Shown: positions 35,912 to 45,896 of the stretch, in pieces
Layout of the letters: each line of letters starts with the position of its first letter
Numbering within the stretch: position 1 is the first letter of the stretch
Assembly: GCF_019856455.1 (NCBI RefSeq)
Contig: NZ_CP082205.1
Span: 2,480,001-2,544,000 of the forward strand
Reading direction: 5' to 3'
Source: Streptococcus suis
GTDB taxonomy: Bacteria; Bacillota; Bacilli; Lactobacillales; Streptococcaceae
DNA length: 64,000 nt
The notes under the pieces: generated by a model
Database searches by the model: none
Told to the model about the DNA's origin: nothing
Seen by the model: the letters and a program-made list of their open reading frames with translations, nothing else
Position numbers and translations under genes: made by a program

Positions 35912-36607
35912 CTACTGGAAAAAACGCACAAGATGTTGGAAGAAACCTGTTAAAATACTCAAGCCTATCAAGAGCAATAAATAGCCTGAAATACGCTTGG
36001 TCCAAGCCAAATAGTGCCGATTGTTCTTGAAGAAAGCCAACATTTTCTGAGAAAAGAAGGCAACCAAAATAAAGGGAAGAATAAAGCCAAGACAATAGAC
36101 CAACAGCAAGATACCGCTCAACCAACCCTGCTGACTGCTAGCATAAATAAAAACAGATGCCAGAATAGGTCCTATACATGGAGTCCAAGAAAAACTAAAG
36201 GTAAAACCCATCAGGAAAGCTAGATATGGAGTGACCTGTTTCCCTGCTTGGTACACCTTATTTTTAGCAGAAAATTCACGCTCTAACACGGGAATATTGA
36301 ACCAACCCAACTGCAAAATTCCCATCAGAACAATCAATAGACCACTAATAATCTGCAAGACTTGAGCATTTGCTTGTAAGACCCTGCTCAGCAAACTAGA
36401 GGCAAATCCCAATAAGAAGAAGGTCAGAGCAATCCCAACTACAAAACTTAGCGTATTTACGAGAACCTTCTTCTCTCCCTCTTTCCCCTCAGCTCCACCT
36501 GCTAATAAACCAACATAGATGGGTAAAATCGGCAGTACACAGGGTGATAAGAAAGACAAGAGTCCTTCTGCAAACAGAGCCAGAACTGTAAACCATTGAA
36601 ATTCCAT
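35912..36607 (-). CDS. ccdA: CcdA-type thiol-disulfide electron carrier
   Basis: A 231-residue membrane protein with six helices. Its two functional cysteines are in the paired repeats: SFLSPCVLPILP (helix 1) and SFSWTPCIGPIL (helix 4). It carries reducing power across the membrane to the neighbouring TlpA-like lipoprotein. The basic loop GKEGEKKVLVN is cytoplasmic. It starts the operon behind a promoter in the stretch up to 36700, which also shows TAACACACCGC and TATTGACTAAG-like promoter sequences on the reverse strand. Confidence 0.93.
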   Translation of the reverse strand: MEFQWFTVLALFAEGLLSFLSPCVLPILPIYVGLLAGGAEGKEGEKKVLVNTLSFVVGIALTFFLLGFASSLLSRVLQANAQVLQIISGLLIVLMGILQLGWFNIPVLEREFSAKNKVYQAGKQVTPYLAFLMGFTFSFSWTPCIGPILASVFIYASSQQGWLSGILLLVYCLGFILPFILVAFFSQKMLAFFKNNRHYLAWTKRISGYLLLLIGLSILTGFFQHLVRFFQ

Positions 36608-36707
36608 ATAAACTCCTTTCTATCTAGCTCAAAAGACAGTATTGAAAACGTTTTTATGTACTAATATTGTAACACACCGCTTTACCTTAGTCAATATATC
36701 GTTTTGT

Positions 36708-36808
36708 TATAGTCGAATGAATTAGCTTTCAGACAAGGAACTGAGGTGCAGGCTGTACTAGAGTACGGCAAGCCGAAAGTGACGATGTATCAAAGTTAAT
36801 TCAAATGA
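36708..36808. repeat. RUP-like miniature inverted-repeat element
   Basis: It starts TATAGTCGAATGAATTA and, once the inserted IS is removed, ends TTAATTCAAATGA-CTATA; the ends are inverted repeats of each other. The inner part (GCAGGCTGTACTAGAGTACGGCAAGCC) resembles the core of pneumococcal RUP elements as recalled, which are mobilised by IS630-type transposases. Size is about 106 bp after repair. No coding capacity. Confidence 0.65.
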
Positions 36809-36810
36809 CT

Positions 36811-37185
36811 GATATGTAAAGCCCTTTGTCAAGTAAAAACAATCGAACTGATTAAAAAATGAAAAGTATCTAGAAAGAGCCTAGTTCTTAGCTTCGGGCA
36901 TTGGCCACTCTGATATTCGTGGATTGGTTACCTACAGGTCAATGGTTCTGCCGCGAGTCCTACTCTCTATAAGCGTGGATCACAATTGTGCCACTTAGTC
37001 GTTTCGTAGATGACTCAAACCTTGAAGTCCTAAACTCCTTCAAGATACTTTCCATTCAAACATGATTTCAATCCTTATTTCTGTCCAAATTCACCCAGTG
37101 ATTTTGGATAGAAATAGGGATTCCTCATCGCTCTGCGATGATAAAACTTAATGGTCAAAAGTGTACATGAAAACAAGCGCTAACT
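36811..37185 (-). ncRNA. Candidate bridge/seek RNA region of IS copy A
   Basis: The 375-bp non-coding end is strongly structured. Hairpins: GAATATCAGA held by CCAC/GTGG (36905-36922), a TTATAG stretch between weak CGC/GCG arms (36952-36975), CTTGAAG/CTTCAAG (about 37019-37043), a long imperfect stem with TCCAAA/TTTGGA and TCAC/GTGA arms (about 37071-37117), and CATCGC/GCGATG (37126-37140). On the plus strand the first loop repeats the element end CTGATAT (36910-36916), and the second repeats the target CTATAA (36967-36972). RNA boundaries and expression are inferred. Confidence 0.55.
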
Positions 37186-38307
37186 TCAAGCTATTCTTCC
37201 TGTCATCATCCCCCAAATAAAACCAGACAATTCTCGTGCAATAGCTGTTTTAGCAACATTTTGTTTCTTATTTTTTCCTAGAACAAGTGTGCGATAACGT
37301 CTTCTTAAGCGTTCATTAGCCTTATCCGCATAAGCAATCACCTCCACTCGGTTTCCACTTTGTCTCCTTTTCAATTCTTTGGATTTATACCCAATCGTCC
37401 CCTTAGCCAATGATTGTGCAGCTTCTATCAGAAGTCGTCTCACATGGCTATTCCCAGCTTTGGTGATAGCACCTCTTCTCTCCTTGTCGCCGCTAGAATT
37501 TTCGCTAGGAGTTAGCCCAAGATAAGAAGCAAAATGTTGAGCTGTCGCAAAGCGATTAAAATCACCGATTTCTGTCACAATGGAAAGAGCAGTTAGTGTT
37601 TTAATGCCAATAAAGCAAGAAAGCCGTGAGACCTTCTCTTGGTAACTGTCGCTTTGACCCAGTTGCTCAATTCGTGCATCATACCGTTCTATTTGATCTA
37701 CTAATTTCTCATAGGTCAATAGATATTCTGTCAAAATCTCTGCGTAAAGTCCATCAGGATTTAGGGAACGGAGCCAGCGGACATGTTTCTGTGTCCAATT
37801 ACTGCTTCCCTCGGTATAGCGAAAATCATGTCGGAGACAGAAGGCAAGAATTTGTTGTTTGATTTTCTTCAGAGCCACTTTGTGGTCTGTTCTCATGCGG
37901 ATATATTCTTTGACTTGTTCATCCTCAACAGTAGGAATATGAACAGGCCGATAGCTACGAAAGGCCAGAGCTTTTGCGAGCTGAGCTGCATCTTTTTTAT
38001 CAGTCTTAACACGCTTAGATCCTTCCTTCATCACCGTTGTAGGCGCCATCACGATACAGGGAATCCCGTGAGCTTGTAGCTGGTGATATAGGGTAAATCC
38101 AAGACATCCGGCTTCGTAGCCACATAACACTTCTGCATCTTGACCATATAAACGACGAAGCTCATTCACATAGTTCACAATATAGCTAACATTTGGACCA
38201 ACTTTAGTGCTATGTTTGAATTGATTCGCCATCATATCATAATAGCAGAGTGAAAAACTTTCTTTGTGAACATCCATTCCGATGAAAAGTGTGGTAAAAT
38301 GAAACAT
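37186..38307 (-). CDS. IS110-family DEDD transposase/recombinase, copy A
   Basis: A 373-residue recombinase. The RuvC-like DEDD domain is N-terminal: Asp in FIGMDVHKES, Glu in CGYEAGCLG and the Asp pair in KTDKKDAAQLAKAL. The C-terminal transposase-20 domain holds FIGIKTLTALSIVTEIGDF, LGLTPSENSSGDKER and RRGAITKAGNSHVRRLL, where a Ser of the SSGDK region is the expected strand-joining nucleophile. It is identical to the copy at 53206-54327. GAGGTCTTAT precedes the ATG. The frame is intact. Confidence 0.95.
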   Translation of the reverse strand: MFHFTTLFIGMDVHKESFSLCYYDMMANQFKHSTKVGPNVSYIVNYVNELRRLYGQDAEVLCGYEAGCLGFTLYHQLQAHGIPCIVMAPTTVMKEGSKRVKTDKKDAAQLAKALAFRSYRPVHIPTVEDEQVKEYIRMRTDHKVALKKIKQQILAFCLRHDFRYTEGSSNWTQKHVRWLRSLNPDGLYAEILTEYLLTYEKLVDQIERYDARIEQLGQSDSYQEKVSRLSCFIGIKTLTALSIVTEIGDFNRFATAQHFASYLGLTPSENSSGDKERRGAITKAGNSHVRRLLIEAAQSLAKGTIGYKSKELKRRQSGNRVEVIAYADKANERLRRRYRTLVLGKNKKQNVAKTAIARELSGFIWGMMTGRIA

Positions 38308-38428
38308 ATAAGACCTCCAATTGAGTGTGGTAATTCCTGTTAGAAGTTGATTGTTTTTTTATTCTAGTGTACAGGTAAATCCACGAATTCTCAACTGGGG
38401 GTCTTTACATATTGTCTATAAATCATAC

Positions 38429-38452
38429 AAAAAAGCCTGCAATCACAGGCTT
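38429..38452 (-). terminator. Terminator of the dnaB-veg operon
   Basis: On the reverse strand AAGCCTG pairs with CAGGCTT around TGATTG, and TTTTTTG follows. The IS1111-type element ends 12 bp further on. Confidence 0.82.
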
Positions 38453-38458
38453 CCATTC

Positions 38459-38710
38459 CTAATCCAAATAATGAATCAAAATCTTTTCAGTCAAAATGTC
38501 TGAATAAGTATAAGATTCTACAAAGGTATTGTTTGGATCTTCAAATTCAACGATAAAGAGAGACTGATAAACCTCCACAATACGCCCCTGCTTATTCTTC
38601 TCACGCTTACGACCATTTTCAAGGGTCAATTCAACGATCTGCCCTTCATGGTCTTTAATATCTTGTTTGATTTGCTTCATTTTAGCAACATCTGTAAATG
38701 CATCACTCAT
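38459..38710 (-). CDS. veg: Veg family protein
   Basis: An 83-residue protein with the Veg signature (IKQDIKDHEGQIVELTLENGRKREKNKQGRIVEVYQSLFIVEF), a small SH3-like fold. In Bacillus Veg stimulates biofilm matrix genes by an unclear mechanism; the role in streptococci is not established. It starts 3 bp after the dnaB stop and is followed by a terminator, so it is translated from the dnaB transcript. Confidence 0.92.
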   Translation of the reverse strand: MSDAFTDVAKMKQIKQDIKDHEGQIVELTLENGRKREKNKQGRIVEVYQSLFIVEFEDPNNTFVESYTYSDILTEKILIHYLD

Positions 38711-38713
38711 TCT

Positions 38714-40069
38714 CTATCCATCCTCCCTCTTGGAAATACTTGCAAATTTATTGTATTCTTTTTGGAACATCAGTTCCACGGTACCACGCGCACCGGAACG
38801 GTTTTTCTCGATGATAACTTCAACCGTATTATTGGGAATACCACCGTCTTCCTGCTCACCGCGCTCATAATAATCATCACGATACAGGAAGGCAACGATA
38901 TCCGCATCCTGCTCGATAGATCCAGATTCACGAATATCAGACAAAACTGGTCGCTTATCCTGACGCTGTTCCACACCCCGCGACAACTGACTGAGGGCGA
39001 TAACAGGAACTTTCAATTCCTTGGCCAAAATCTTCAACTGACGGGAAATCTCAGAAACCTCTTGTTGTCGGTTTTCCCGACCTGTTCCCGTAATTAATTG
39101 AAGATAGTCAATCAAGATCAAACCCAGATTGCCCGTTTCCTGAGCCAACTTCCGTGAACGCGAACGAATCTCTGTAATCTTGATACCTGGTGTATCATCA
39201 ATATAGATACTAGCCCGAGCCAGGTTAGCTTGAGCCACCATGTACTTATTCCATTCTTCCTGCGTCAAATGCCCCGTACGAATAGCCCTCGAATTGATAA
39301 CTCCCTCTGAAGCGAGCATACGGTCAACCAAGCTTTCTGCACCCATCTCCAAAGAAAAGATGGCAACTGTCAAACCCAGTTTTGTACCGATATTTTGAGC
39401 AATATTGAGGGCAAAAGCCGTCTTACCAACCGCAGGACGAGCCGCAAGAATAATCAACTCTTCCTCATGCAGACCCGTTGTCATAGCATCAAGAGCAGGA
39501 TAGCCAGTTGCAATCCCTGTAATATCCGACGTCTGCTTAGCACGAGTTTCAAGGTTGTCAAAGTTGATATTCAAGACATCATCAATCCGCTTGAAACCAC
39601 TTCGACTGGCTCCCTCACTGACATCAATCAAAGCTTTTTCAGCATTGGCAATAATGTCATCTGAACCATCCGCACCCTCATAAGCCTGATTAACTGCATC
39701 CGTCAAACGGGCAATCAGTTTACGGAGATTAGACTTTTCAGCAACAATCTTGGCATAGAATTCAGCATTGGCTGCCGTCGGTACGGAACTAATGATTTCA
39801 GCCAAATAGGCCAAGCCACCGATATTTTCCAAATCACCATGGTTCACTAAATAGTTACGCATGGTAGTCGCATCAATTGCCTCATTTCTATCAGAAAGAG
39901 CAATCATAGCTTTAAAAATTAGCTTATGAGCATGTTTGAAAAAATCTTCAGCTTCGATGTATTCACGAACGAAGACCAACTTGCCTTCATCAAGGAAAAT
40001 AGCTCCTAATACCGATTGTTCAGCTAGAATATCCTGCGGTTGCACCCGCAATTCATCCAACTCTGCCAA
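38714..40069 (-). CDS. dnaB: Replicative DNA helicase
   Basis: A 451-residue hexameric helicase (called DnaC in Bacillus). The N-terminal primase-interacting domain (QDILAEQSVLGAIFLDEGKL) is followed by a RecA-like motor: Walker A AARPAVGKTAFALN, Walker B LGLILIDYLQLI, and SQLSRGVEQRQDKRPVLSDIRESG containing the arginine finger. It unwinds DNA ahead of the replisome. It follows rplI by 31 bp, and the gdpP-rplI-dnaB order is common in streptococci. Confidence 0.97.
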   Translation of the reverse strand: MAELDELRVQPQDILAEQSVLGAIFLDEGKLVFVREYIEAEDFFKHAHKLIFKAMIALSDRNEAIDATTMRNYLVNHGDLENIGGLAYLAEIISSVPTAANAEFYAKIVAEKSNLRKLIARLTDAVNQAYEGADGSDDIIANAEKALIDVSEGASRSGFKRIDDVLNINFDNLETRAKQTSDITGIATGYPALDAMTTGLHEEELIILAARPAVGKTAFALNIAQNIGTKLGLTVAIFSLEMGAESLVDRMLASEGVINSRAIRTGHLTQEEWNKYMVAQANLARASIYIDDTPGIKITEIRSRSRKLAQETGNLGLILIDYLQLITGTGRENRQQEVSEISRQLKILAKELKVPVIALSQLSRGVEQRQDKRPVLSDIRESGSIEQDADIVAFLYRDDYYERGEQEDGGIPNNTVEVIIEKNRSGARGTVELMFQKEYNKFASISKREDG

Positions 40070-40100
40070 GATCTCACCTCCTCACTGGCTAGATAAATAA

Positions 40101-40553
40101 TTAAGCTTCCTTAATACTCAAATTAATGATGCCTGTTACATCTTGATAGATTTTGACAGGAACATCAATCAAACCAAGGGCGCGAATTGGGTGGTCTAAT
40201 TGGATATGACGTTTGTCAATCTTAATACCAAATTGTTTTTCCAATTCTTCAGCAATTTTCTTGCTGGTAATAGAACCAAAGGTACGACCATCTGGACCAA
40301 CTTTTTCGACAAATTTCACTAAAGTAGCTTCCTCAGCCAACTTAGCCTTGATAGCCTCTGCTTCTGCAATCATCTCTGCATGAGCCTTTTCCTTAGATTT
40401 TTCCTGACCACGAAGGGCGCTAATAGCTTGGTTTGTTGCTTCCTTAGCCAAATTTTTCTTAATCAGGAAGTTTTGGGCGTAACCTGTTGGAACTTCCTTA
40501 ATCTCACCCTTTTTACCTTGACCTTTAACATCTGCTAAAAAGATTACTTTCAT
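40101..40553 (-). CDS. rplI: 50S ribosomal protein L9
   Basis: A 150-residue L9 with the N-terminal domain ([34 protein letters not shown]), the long connecting helix rich in Lys/Glu/Ala ([18 protein letters not shown]) and the C-terminal rRNA-binding domain ([18 protein letters not shown]). The start at 40553 follows AGGAG. An in-frame ATG at 40574 lies inside the end of gdpP and has no site of its own. It is co-transcribed with gdpP and dnaB. Confidence 0.97.
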   Translation of the reverse strand: MKVIFLADVKGQGKKGEIKEVPTGYAQNFLIKKNLAKEATNQAISALRGQEKSKEKAHAEMIAEAEAIKAKLAEEATLVKFVEKVGPDGRTFGSITSKKIAEELEKQFGIKIDKRHIQLDHPIRALGLIDVPVKIYQDVTGIINLSIKEA

Positions 40554-40563
40554 ATCTGTTCTC

Positions 40564-42528
40564 CTAATTTCCATTTATTTCTTCGCGGATTTTATCCGTC
40601 AACTTTTCACATACTTCTGCGATTGTCTGGTCATATACCTGAGCGGCAGCTAGGTTAAAGTGGCCACCTCCACCCATTTCTTCCATAATGCGTTGAACAT
40701 TGATTTTACTATGACTCCTTGCAGAAATAGATACATACCCTTTGGTATTTCTTGTTACAACGAATACCGCCTCAATTCCTGCCATGTCCAATATTGTATT
40801 GGCAGCCTTACTCGGAATAATATTATCGTATTCTTTAGTATCATCTGCACACGCAATAACAACATTGGACTCAATTCTCTGCCCACTTAAAATCAGTTCA
40901 TTGATTTGACGATATTCCTCAAAATCTGTCGCTGCAATCTGCTGGATTTCCAAGCTATCGCTACCACGAGTCCGCAAGTAACTAGCCACATCAAAAGTAC
41001 GACTAGTCACACGAGAGGTGAAATTTTTTGTATCAAGCATAACCCCAGCCATCAATAAACTAGATTGAATGCGATTAAGTTTATGGTGTTTGTCATTCTG
41101 GAACTGAATTAATTCCGTTACTAACTCACTCGCAGAACTAGCACCACTCTCTATATAAGTCAAAACTGCATTATTTGGGAAATCTGTATCGCGACGATGA
41201 TGATCAACCACCACAACCTGAGTAAATTGGTCATAGAAATCCTTATCCAAAGTCAAGCCAATCTTTGAATGATCTACCATGATTAACAACGACTGGAAAG
41301 TGACCATCTTCATGGCTTCCTCAACCGTTAGCAAATTAGAACAATTTTCATCACTCAACTTCTTGATAGCACGTGCAATATCTGGTGCCATTTCATCTGG
41401 ATTATACACCGTATAGGCATTGTTCATAATATTTTGAGCAAAGTACTGCATACCGACCGCGGATCCAAGCGCGTCCATATCTAAATTACGATGTCCCACC
41501 ACAAAAACAGCATCAACCGATTTGAGTTTATCTGATACAGCAGACATCATAGCACGAGTCCGCGTACGTGTTCGTTTAACGGAAGAAGCCGATCCACCGC
41601 CAAAGAAAAGTGGCTGTTTACTCTCATCATTTTCCTTGACCACAACCTGGTCTCCACCACGAACCTCAGCCATATTGAGATTTTGGAGCGCAACCTGTCC
41701 GATTTGGTGATGATTTTCATTACCATACGCCAATCCCATACTCAAAGTCAAACCTAAATCTAACTTTTTAGCCTCCTCGCGGAACTTATCAATAACTGAA
41801 AATTTATTCTCTATCAATTTTTCCAACACAGCATAATCTGTAAAGAAATAGAATCGATCCATTGTGCCGCGTCGATAGTAGATTCCGTAATCATGGCAAA
41901 ATTCCGAAACAAATTGAGCCAAGAAGGAATTGACTTGGCTAATCTGTGAATCAGATACCGTGTCCTCGAGTTCATCATAATTATCAACTGAAATAATCCC
42001 TATAACAGGACGGCTTCCGATCAAACTATTTGTCGCTGAGTACTCTGATGAAGCATCAAAAAAGTAAAATAACCCTTGATCAAAATCAACGTTAACAGCG
42101 TATCTCTTGCCTGAAAAGTTTGCATAAATTCGCTCCTCATCCAGACCAACGTCAATAATTTCACGTAGTTTTTTTTGATCAAACTCACCATTTTCTTGAG
42201 CAAAAATCAGCTCAGCAAAGGGATTAAACCATTCTACCTGATTACTATCCGGTCGAACTTTGATAACTCCCACTGGCATTTTATCCAAGAGCATCATCAA
42301 ACCAGAATTGGCCTGATTATTGAGATATTCAATCTGTTCTATCTCACTAAATTCATAAGAATGTTTTTGATAAATAAACAGCGCAATCAACACCAATAGG
42401 CTGATGAGTAGCGCAAAAACTGTACTGGCACCAATTGGAAAAAATCGGTGGACAAGAGCCACCAACCCAAATAAAATGACACCTATCATGACAAAGTGAA
42501 TTGTCGAAAATCGAAATCTTTTCATCAC
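40564..42528 (-). CDS. gdpP: Cyclic-di-AMP phosphodiesterase GdpP
   Basis: A 654-residue membrane protein that cleaves c-di-AMP. Two helices at residues 10-55 anchor it. A PAS-like domain (about 80-150) and a degenerate GGDEF domain (about 170-300) follow, then the DHH domain with [18 protein letters not shown] and [12 protein letters not shown], and DHHA1 with [14 protein letters not shown]. The metal-binding His and Asp residues are all present, so it should be active. It controls c-di-AMP, potassium and wall stress responses. It is the first gene of the gdpP-rplI-dnaB-veg unit. Confidence 0.96.
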   Translation of the reverse strand: MMKRFRFSTIHFVMIGVILFGLVALVHRFFPIGASTVFALLISLLVLIALFIYQKHSYEFSEIEQIEYLNNQANSGLMMLLDKMPVGVIKVRPDSNQVEWFNPFAELIFAQENGEFDQKKLREIIDVGLDEERIYANFSGKRYAVNVDFDQGLFYFFDASSEYSATNSLIGSRPVIGIISVDNYDELEDTVSDSQISQVNSFLAQFVSEFCHDYGIYYRRGTMDRFYFFTDYAVLEKLIENKFSVIDKFREEAKKLDLGLTLSMGLAYGNENHHQIGQVALQNLNMAEVRGGDQVVVKENDESKQPLFFGGGSASSVKRTRTRTRAMMSAVSDKLKSVDAVFVVGHRNLDMDALGSAVGMQYFAQNIMNNAYTVYNPDEMAPDIARAIKKLSDENCSNLLTVEEAMKMVTFQSLLIMVDHSKIGLTLDKDFYDQFTQVVVVDHHRRDTDFPNNAVLTYIESGASSASELVTELIQFQNDKHHKLNRIQSSLLMAGVMLDTKNFTSRVTSRTFDVASYLRTRGSDSLEIQQIAATDFEEYRQINELILSGQRIESNVVIACADDTKEYDNIIPSKAANTILDMAGIEAVFVVTRNTKGYVSISARSHSKINVQRIMEEMGGGGHFNLAAAQVYDQTIAEVCEKLTDKIREEINGN

Positions 42529-42617
42529 TAACCTCTGCCTGCCATTCTACCATAAATTCAGTAAAAAAGCTACTTTTCACATGATTTTAAAGTAGTTGAC
42601 ATATAGCTGACATACAG

Positions 42618-42645
42618 CGAAAAGAACAGCCTTAGTGACTGTCCT
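42618..42645 (-). terminator. Terminator of mnmG
   Basis: On the reverse strand GGACAG pairs with CTGTTC around TCACTAAGG, and TTTTCG follows. The stem overlaps the stop codon. Confidence 0.5.
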
Positions 42646-44548
42646 TTGATTTGTTTTTAGAAATGGAACGACTGCGTCCTTCCAAGTAGACCATGAGAAT
42701 GGATATATCCGCTGGATTGACACCGGAAATCCGACTAGCCTGGCCAATGGTTTCTGGTGAAATCAGCTTGAACTTCTGACGAGCCTCGGTCGCAATGGAG
42801 TCAATATCATCCCAGTCAATGTCGGCTGGAATGCGTTTTTCTTCCATACGTTTCATCTTCTCCACCTGATCCAAGGCCTTGGCAATGTAGCCCTCGTACT
42901 TGACCTCTGTTTCAATCAATTCAATGGTCTTAGCGTCCAAATCCTCTGCCGCAGGACCGATAAAGGCTACCGCATCTGCGTAGGTCACATCTGGACGACG
43001 CATGAATTCCTTGGCAGTCAAGGCATCTGTCAGAGGTTTGAAGCCCATAGCTACGACTTTTTCATTGGTTTCCTTGATTGGCTTGAGTTTGATAGACTCC
43101 AAGCGTTTCATTTCGTTGTCAAACTGGTTTTTGTGAATCTGGAAAACCTGCCAGCGTTCATCATCCACCAAGCCTACCTGACGACCAATCTCCGTCAGTC
43201 GCATATCGGCATTGTCATGACGCAAAATCAAGCGGTACTCTGCCCGACTGGTCAAGAGACGATAAGGTTCCACCGTTCCCTTGGTCACCAAGTCATCAAT
43301 CATGACGCCGATATAACCGTCGCTTCGTTTCAAAATCAGCTCTGGCTTACCCTGTACCTTGAGAGCGGCATTGATACCAGCAACGATTCCCTGACCAGCT
43401 GCTTCTTCATATCCTGATGTTCCGTTGGTCTGACCTGCTGTAAAGAGCCCTGAAATCTTCTTGGTTTCAAGCGTTGCCCGCAACTGATGCGGCATAACCA
43501 TATCGTACTCGATGGCATATCCCGTCCGCATCATTTGGGCATTTTCCAAGCCTTTAATGGAGTGGATCAAGTCCTGCTGCACATCTTCTGGCAGACTGGT
43601 TGACAGCCCCTGAACATAGATTTCATCGGTATTGCGCCCTTCTGGCTCTAGGAAAAGCTGGTGGCGTTCCTTATCCGCAAAACGCACAATCTTGTCCTCA
43701 ATGGACGGACAATAACGGGGACCAATCCCCTTAACAATCCCTGAAAACATAGGTGCTCGGTGAAGATTGCTGTTGATAATCTCATGACTGGTCGCATTGG
43801 TATAGGTCAACCAGCAAGGAATTTGATCCTGCAAATAGTCCTCGTCCTTGGACAAGAATGAAAAGTGATTTGCCTTTTCATCACCTGGTTGAATCTCCGT
43901 GTCTTCGTAGTTAATGGTACGAGCATTGACACGCGGTGGTGTCCCTGTCTTGAAACGACCAATTTCAAGTCCCAATTCTTTCAGATTATCCGCCAGCGTG
44001 ATAGAAGCTAGGCTATTGTTAGGACCTGACGAATACTTGAGATCACCGATGATAATCTCACCACGCAAGGCTGTACCCGTCGTCACCACAACTGCCTTGG
44101 CTGAGAATTTCTGGTTGGTAGCCGTACGGATACCGATCACCTTGCCCTCTTCCACCAAAATCTCATCAATCATGGTTTGACGCAGGGTCAGATTTTCCTG
44201 ACGCTCCACCGTCCGCTTCATCTCTGCTGCATACTCTGCCTTATCTGCCTGAGCCCGCAAGGCACGAACAGCTGGACCCTTGCCCATATTGAGCATCTTC
44301 ATTTGGATATAGGTCTTGTCAATGTTGCGACCCATTTCGCCACCCAGGGCATCGATTTCCCTTACCACAATCCCCTTGGCAGAGCCACCAATGGAGGGAT
44401 TACAAGGCATAAAGGCCACCATATCCAAGTTAATGGTTGCAAGCAAGGTCTTACAGCCCATCCGACTGGCTGCCAATCCCGCTTCTACACCCGCATGCCC
44501 CGCACCAATCACGATGACATCATAGTTTTCTGCAAATGTGTGTGTCAT
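42632..44548 (-). CDS. mnmG: tRNA uridine 5-carboxymethylaminomethyl modification enzyme MnmG (GidA)
   Basis: A 638-residue FAD and NADH enzyme. With MnmE it modifies wobble uridine 34 of certain tRNAs. The FAD motif at the start is [21 protein letters not shown]. GidA signatures are [20 protein letters not shown] and [18 protein letters not shown], and the C-terminal helical domain binds MnmE. Length is normal. The ATG at 44548 overlaps the stop of the Nudix gene at 44545 by 4 bp, so the Nudix genes and mnmG are translationally coupled. Confidence 0.97.
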   Translation of the reverse strand: MTHTFAENYDVIVIGAGHAGVEAGLAASRMGCKTLLATINLDMVAFMPCNPSIGGSAKGIVVREIDALGGEMGRNIDKTYIQMKMLNMGKGPAVRALRAQADKAEYAAEMKRTVERQENLTLRQTMIDEILVEEGKVIGIRTATNQKFSAKAVVVTTGTALRGEIIIGDLKYSSGPNNSLASITLADNLKELGLEIGRFKTGTPPRVNARTINYEDTEIQPGDEKANHFSFLSKDEDYLQDQIPCWLTYTNATSHEIINSNLHRAPMFSGIVKGIGPRYCPSIEDKIVRFADKERHQLFLEPEGRNTDEIYVQGLSTSLPEDVQQDLIHSIKGLENAQMMRTGYAIEYDMVMPHQLRATLETKKISGLFTAGQTNGTSGYEEAAGQGIVAGINAALKVQGKPELILKRSDGYIGVMIDDLVTKGTVEPYRLLTSRAEYRLILRHDNADMRLTEIGRQVGLVDDERWQVFQIHKNQFDNEMKRLESIKLKPIKETNEKVVAMGFKPLTDALTAKEFMRRPDVTYADAVAFIGPAAEDLDAKTIELIETEVKYEGYIAKALDQVEKMKRMEEKRIPADIDWDDIDSIATEARQKFKLISPETIGQASRISGVNPADISILMVYLEGRSRSISKNKSKDSH

Positions 44549-45006
44549 GTTGTTTTCTCCTTCATCTTCATGATATGTTTAACTTGTCCATTCCAAATTG
44601 GTAATTCCTGTGTCAGAAAAGCTGGTACTACATCTAGGTTGACAAGGTTGTCAAGTGCAATCCATTCACAAGGTTGCTTCAACTTCCCTTCAATCATCTC
44701 CTCAGGCATTTCTCCAATAGGCTCCATGATAAAATGAAACTCGATATTGTGAAAATCTCTGTCTTCGTGTGTAAACTGATTTTCAACAACAAAAGCCAGT
44801 TGGTTGACACGACTGTCAATCCCTAATTCTTCTTTGACTTCTCGAACAACCGCATCTGCTGCTACCTCATTGACCTCAACCGCACCGCCAATGGTATAAT
44901 AACGGCCCTTAGAGTCCTTCGTGAGAAATATTCTCCCATCTTTTATAATCAATGCAGTCGCCCGAACACCGAAAATCTGGTTGTCAACTTTGGTTCTGAA
45001 ATCCAT
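44545..45006 (-). CDS. Nudix hydrolase, paralogue 1
   Basis: A 153-residue Nudix protein. The Nudix box is [25 protein letters not shown], with all conserved Gly, Arg and Glu positions. The start [20 protein letters not shown] is almost the same as in the gene at 45444-45896, showing a duplication. Members hydrolyse nucleoside diphosphates linked to another group; the substrate here is unknown. It overlaps the preceding Nudix gene by 23 bp and mnmG by 4 bp. Confidence 0.88.
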   Translation of the reverse strand: MDFRTKVDNQIFGVRATALIIKDGRIFLTKDSKGRYYTIGGAVEVNEVAADAVVREVKEELGIDSRVNQLAFVVENQFTHEDRDFHNIEFHFIMEPIGEMPEEMIEGKLKQPCEWIALDNLVNLDVVPAFLTQELPIWNGQVKHIMKMKEKTT

Positions 45007-45427
45007 TCATCCCTCTCTTTTCTAAAATTTCGTCCAGATATGGAACTAACTTTTTCTTATTTTTATCGCTAGGGGCTAACCAGAGAAAATCTGTATGTTC
45101 TTCTGGGTCAAGAAGAATGGTTTTTACCTGTTCTGTAAGTGTTCCTTCATAGACCAACCTTGTAAACACCGTCTGTTTCTCTACATCAAACTGACTATCT
45201 TCATGGATAATGGTCAGATTTTCCTTTTCTATCAAAATACCTGTTTCCTCAAAACACTCTCTCACTGCAGCATCACGAGGCAATTCATTCTCCTCGACAC
45301 GACCGCCTGGAATGTCCCAATATCGAGGAAAAACGTTGGGCTTGCCACGCTTAATTTGCGAACGCTGAATAATCAGGTGACTGTCTGCAACAGTCAGCAA
45401 GACATGGGCAATCAATTTAACAGGCAT
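44984..45427 (-). CDS. Nudix hydrolase, distinct type
   Basis: A 147-residue Nudix protein. The box is GGRVEENELPRDAAVRECFEETGIL. The start MPVKLIAHVLLTVADSHLIIQRSQIKRGKPNVFPRYWDIPGG resembles MutT-like enzymes that sanitise nucleotides, and it is unlike its two neighbours. It sits between the two paralogous Nudix genes, 16 bp after one and overlapping the other by 23 bp, so all three share a transcript. Confidence 0.88.
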   Translation of the reverse strand: MPVKLIAHVLLTVADSHLIIQRSQIKRGKPNVFPRYWDIPGGRVEENELPRDAAVRECFEETGILIEKENLTIIHEDSQFDVEKQTVFTRLVYEGTLTEQVKTILLDPEEHTDFLWLAPSDKNKKKLVPYLDEILEKRGMNGFQNQS

Positions 45428-45443
45428 GGTTTCCTCCGCTACT

Positions 45444-45896
45444 TTAGTTGTCTTTGTTCAGAAAATGCTTTAGTTGTCCGTCCCAGTTGGCTAACTCGGT
45501 CTTAAGAAAGGCTGGATTGAGATCTAGTTTCTCTAAGTCCGCAAAAGTAACCCATTCACACTGGCGAACAGAATTCCCTTCTTCCAGATTGGGAGCTGGA
45601 TTAGACAGTGGGGTAACTATATAGAGAAATTCAATCTGATGATAGGATTTCTCCTGTAAGGTGAACTGATTTTCGACGATAAAAGCCAGTGGTCCAACCT
45701 CCACATCAATTCCGATTTCTTCTTTCATTTCCCGTTGCACAGCCTCTTCGGTTGTTTCGCCAAGCTGAATAGCTCCACCCAAAGTGTAGTATATCCCTTC
45801 AGGCGACTTAACGAGATAAAGTTTCTCATCTTGTACCACCAAGCCCGTTGCACGAACACCGAAGATTTGATTGTCGTGTCTCGTTCTGAAATCCAT
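45444..45896 (-). CDS. Nudix hydrolase, paralogue 2
   Basis: The start at 45896 ([20 protein letters not shown]) follows AGGGGAGAAG and aligns with the start of the paralogue at 45006. An in-frame ATG at 45968 would add 24 residues without a good site. The 150-residue product has the Nudix box GGAIQLGETTEEAVQREMKEEIGID. The two paralogues also share a C-terminal half of the form CEWxxxxxLxxLDxxPAFL. The gene is the first of the Nudix-mnmG cluster. Confidence 0.85.
   Translation of the reverse strand: MDFRTRHDNQIFGVRATGLVVQDEKLYLVKSPEGIYYTLGGAIQLGETTEEAVQREMKEEIGIDVEVGPLAFIVENQFTLQEKSYHQIEFLYIVTPLSNPAPNLEEGNSVRQCEWVTFADLEKLDLNPAFLKTELANWDGQLKHFLNKDN

Larger units (their letters stand above)
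36811..38417 (-). mobile_element. IS110-family (IS1111 group) element, copy A
   Basis: 1607 bp. Subterminal inverted repeats ATGTAAAGCCC and GGGTCTTTACAT lie 3 bp (GAT) and 7 bp (ATTGTCT) from the ends, the spacing characteristic of the IS1111 group. A CT dinucleotide flanks each end (36809-36810, 38416-38417). The transposase lies between a 377-bp 3' non-coding region and a 110-bp leader. Removing it restores the MITE end TGACTATA, which validates the boundaries. No target duplication is seen beyond CT. Confidence 0.88.

Noticed and set aside
36811..38417. Group II intron or a classic DDE insertion sequence
   Set aside because: There is no reverse transcriptase, no terminal inverted repeat at the very ends and no clear target duplication; the DEDD recombinase and subterminal repeats fit IS110/IS1111.
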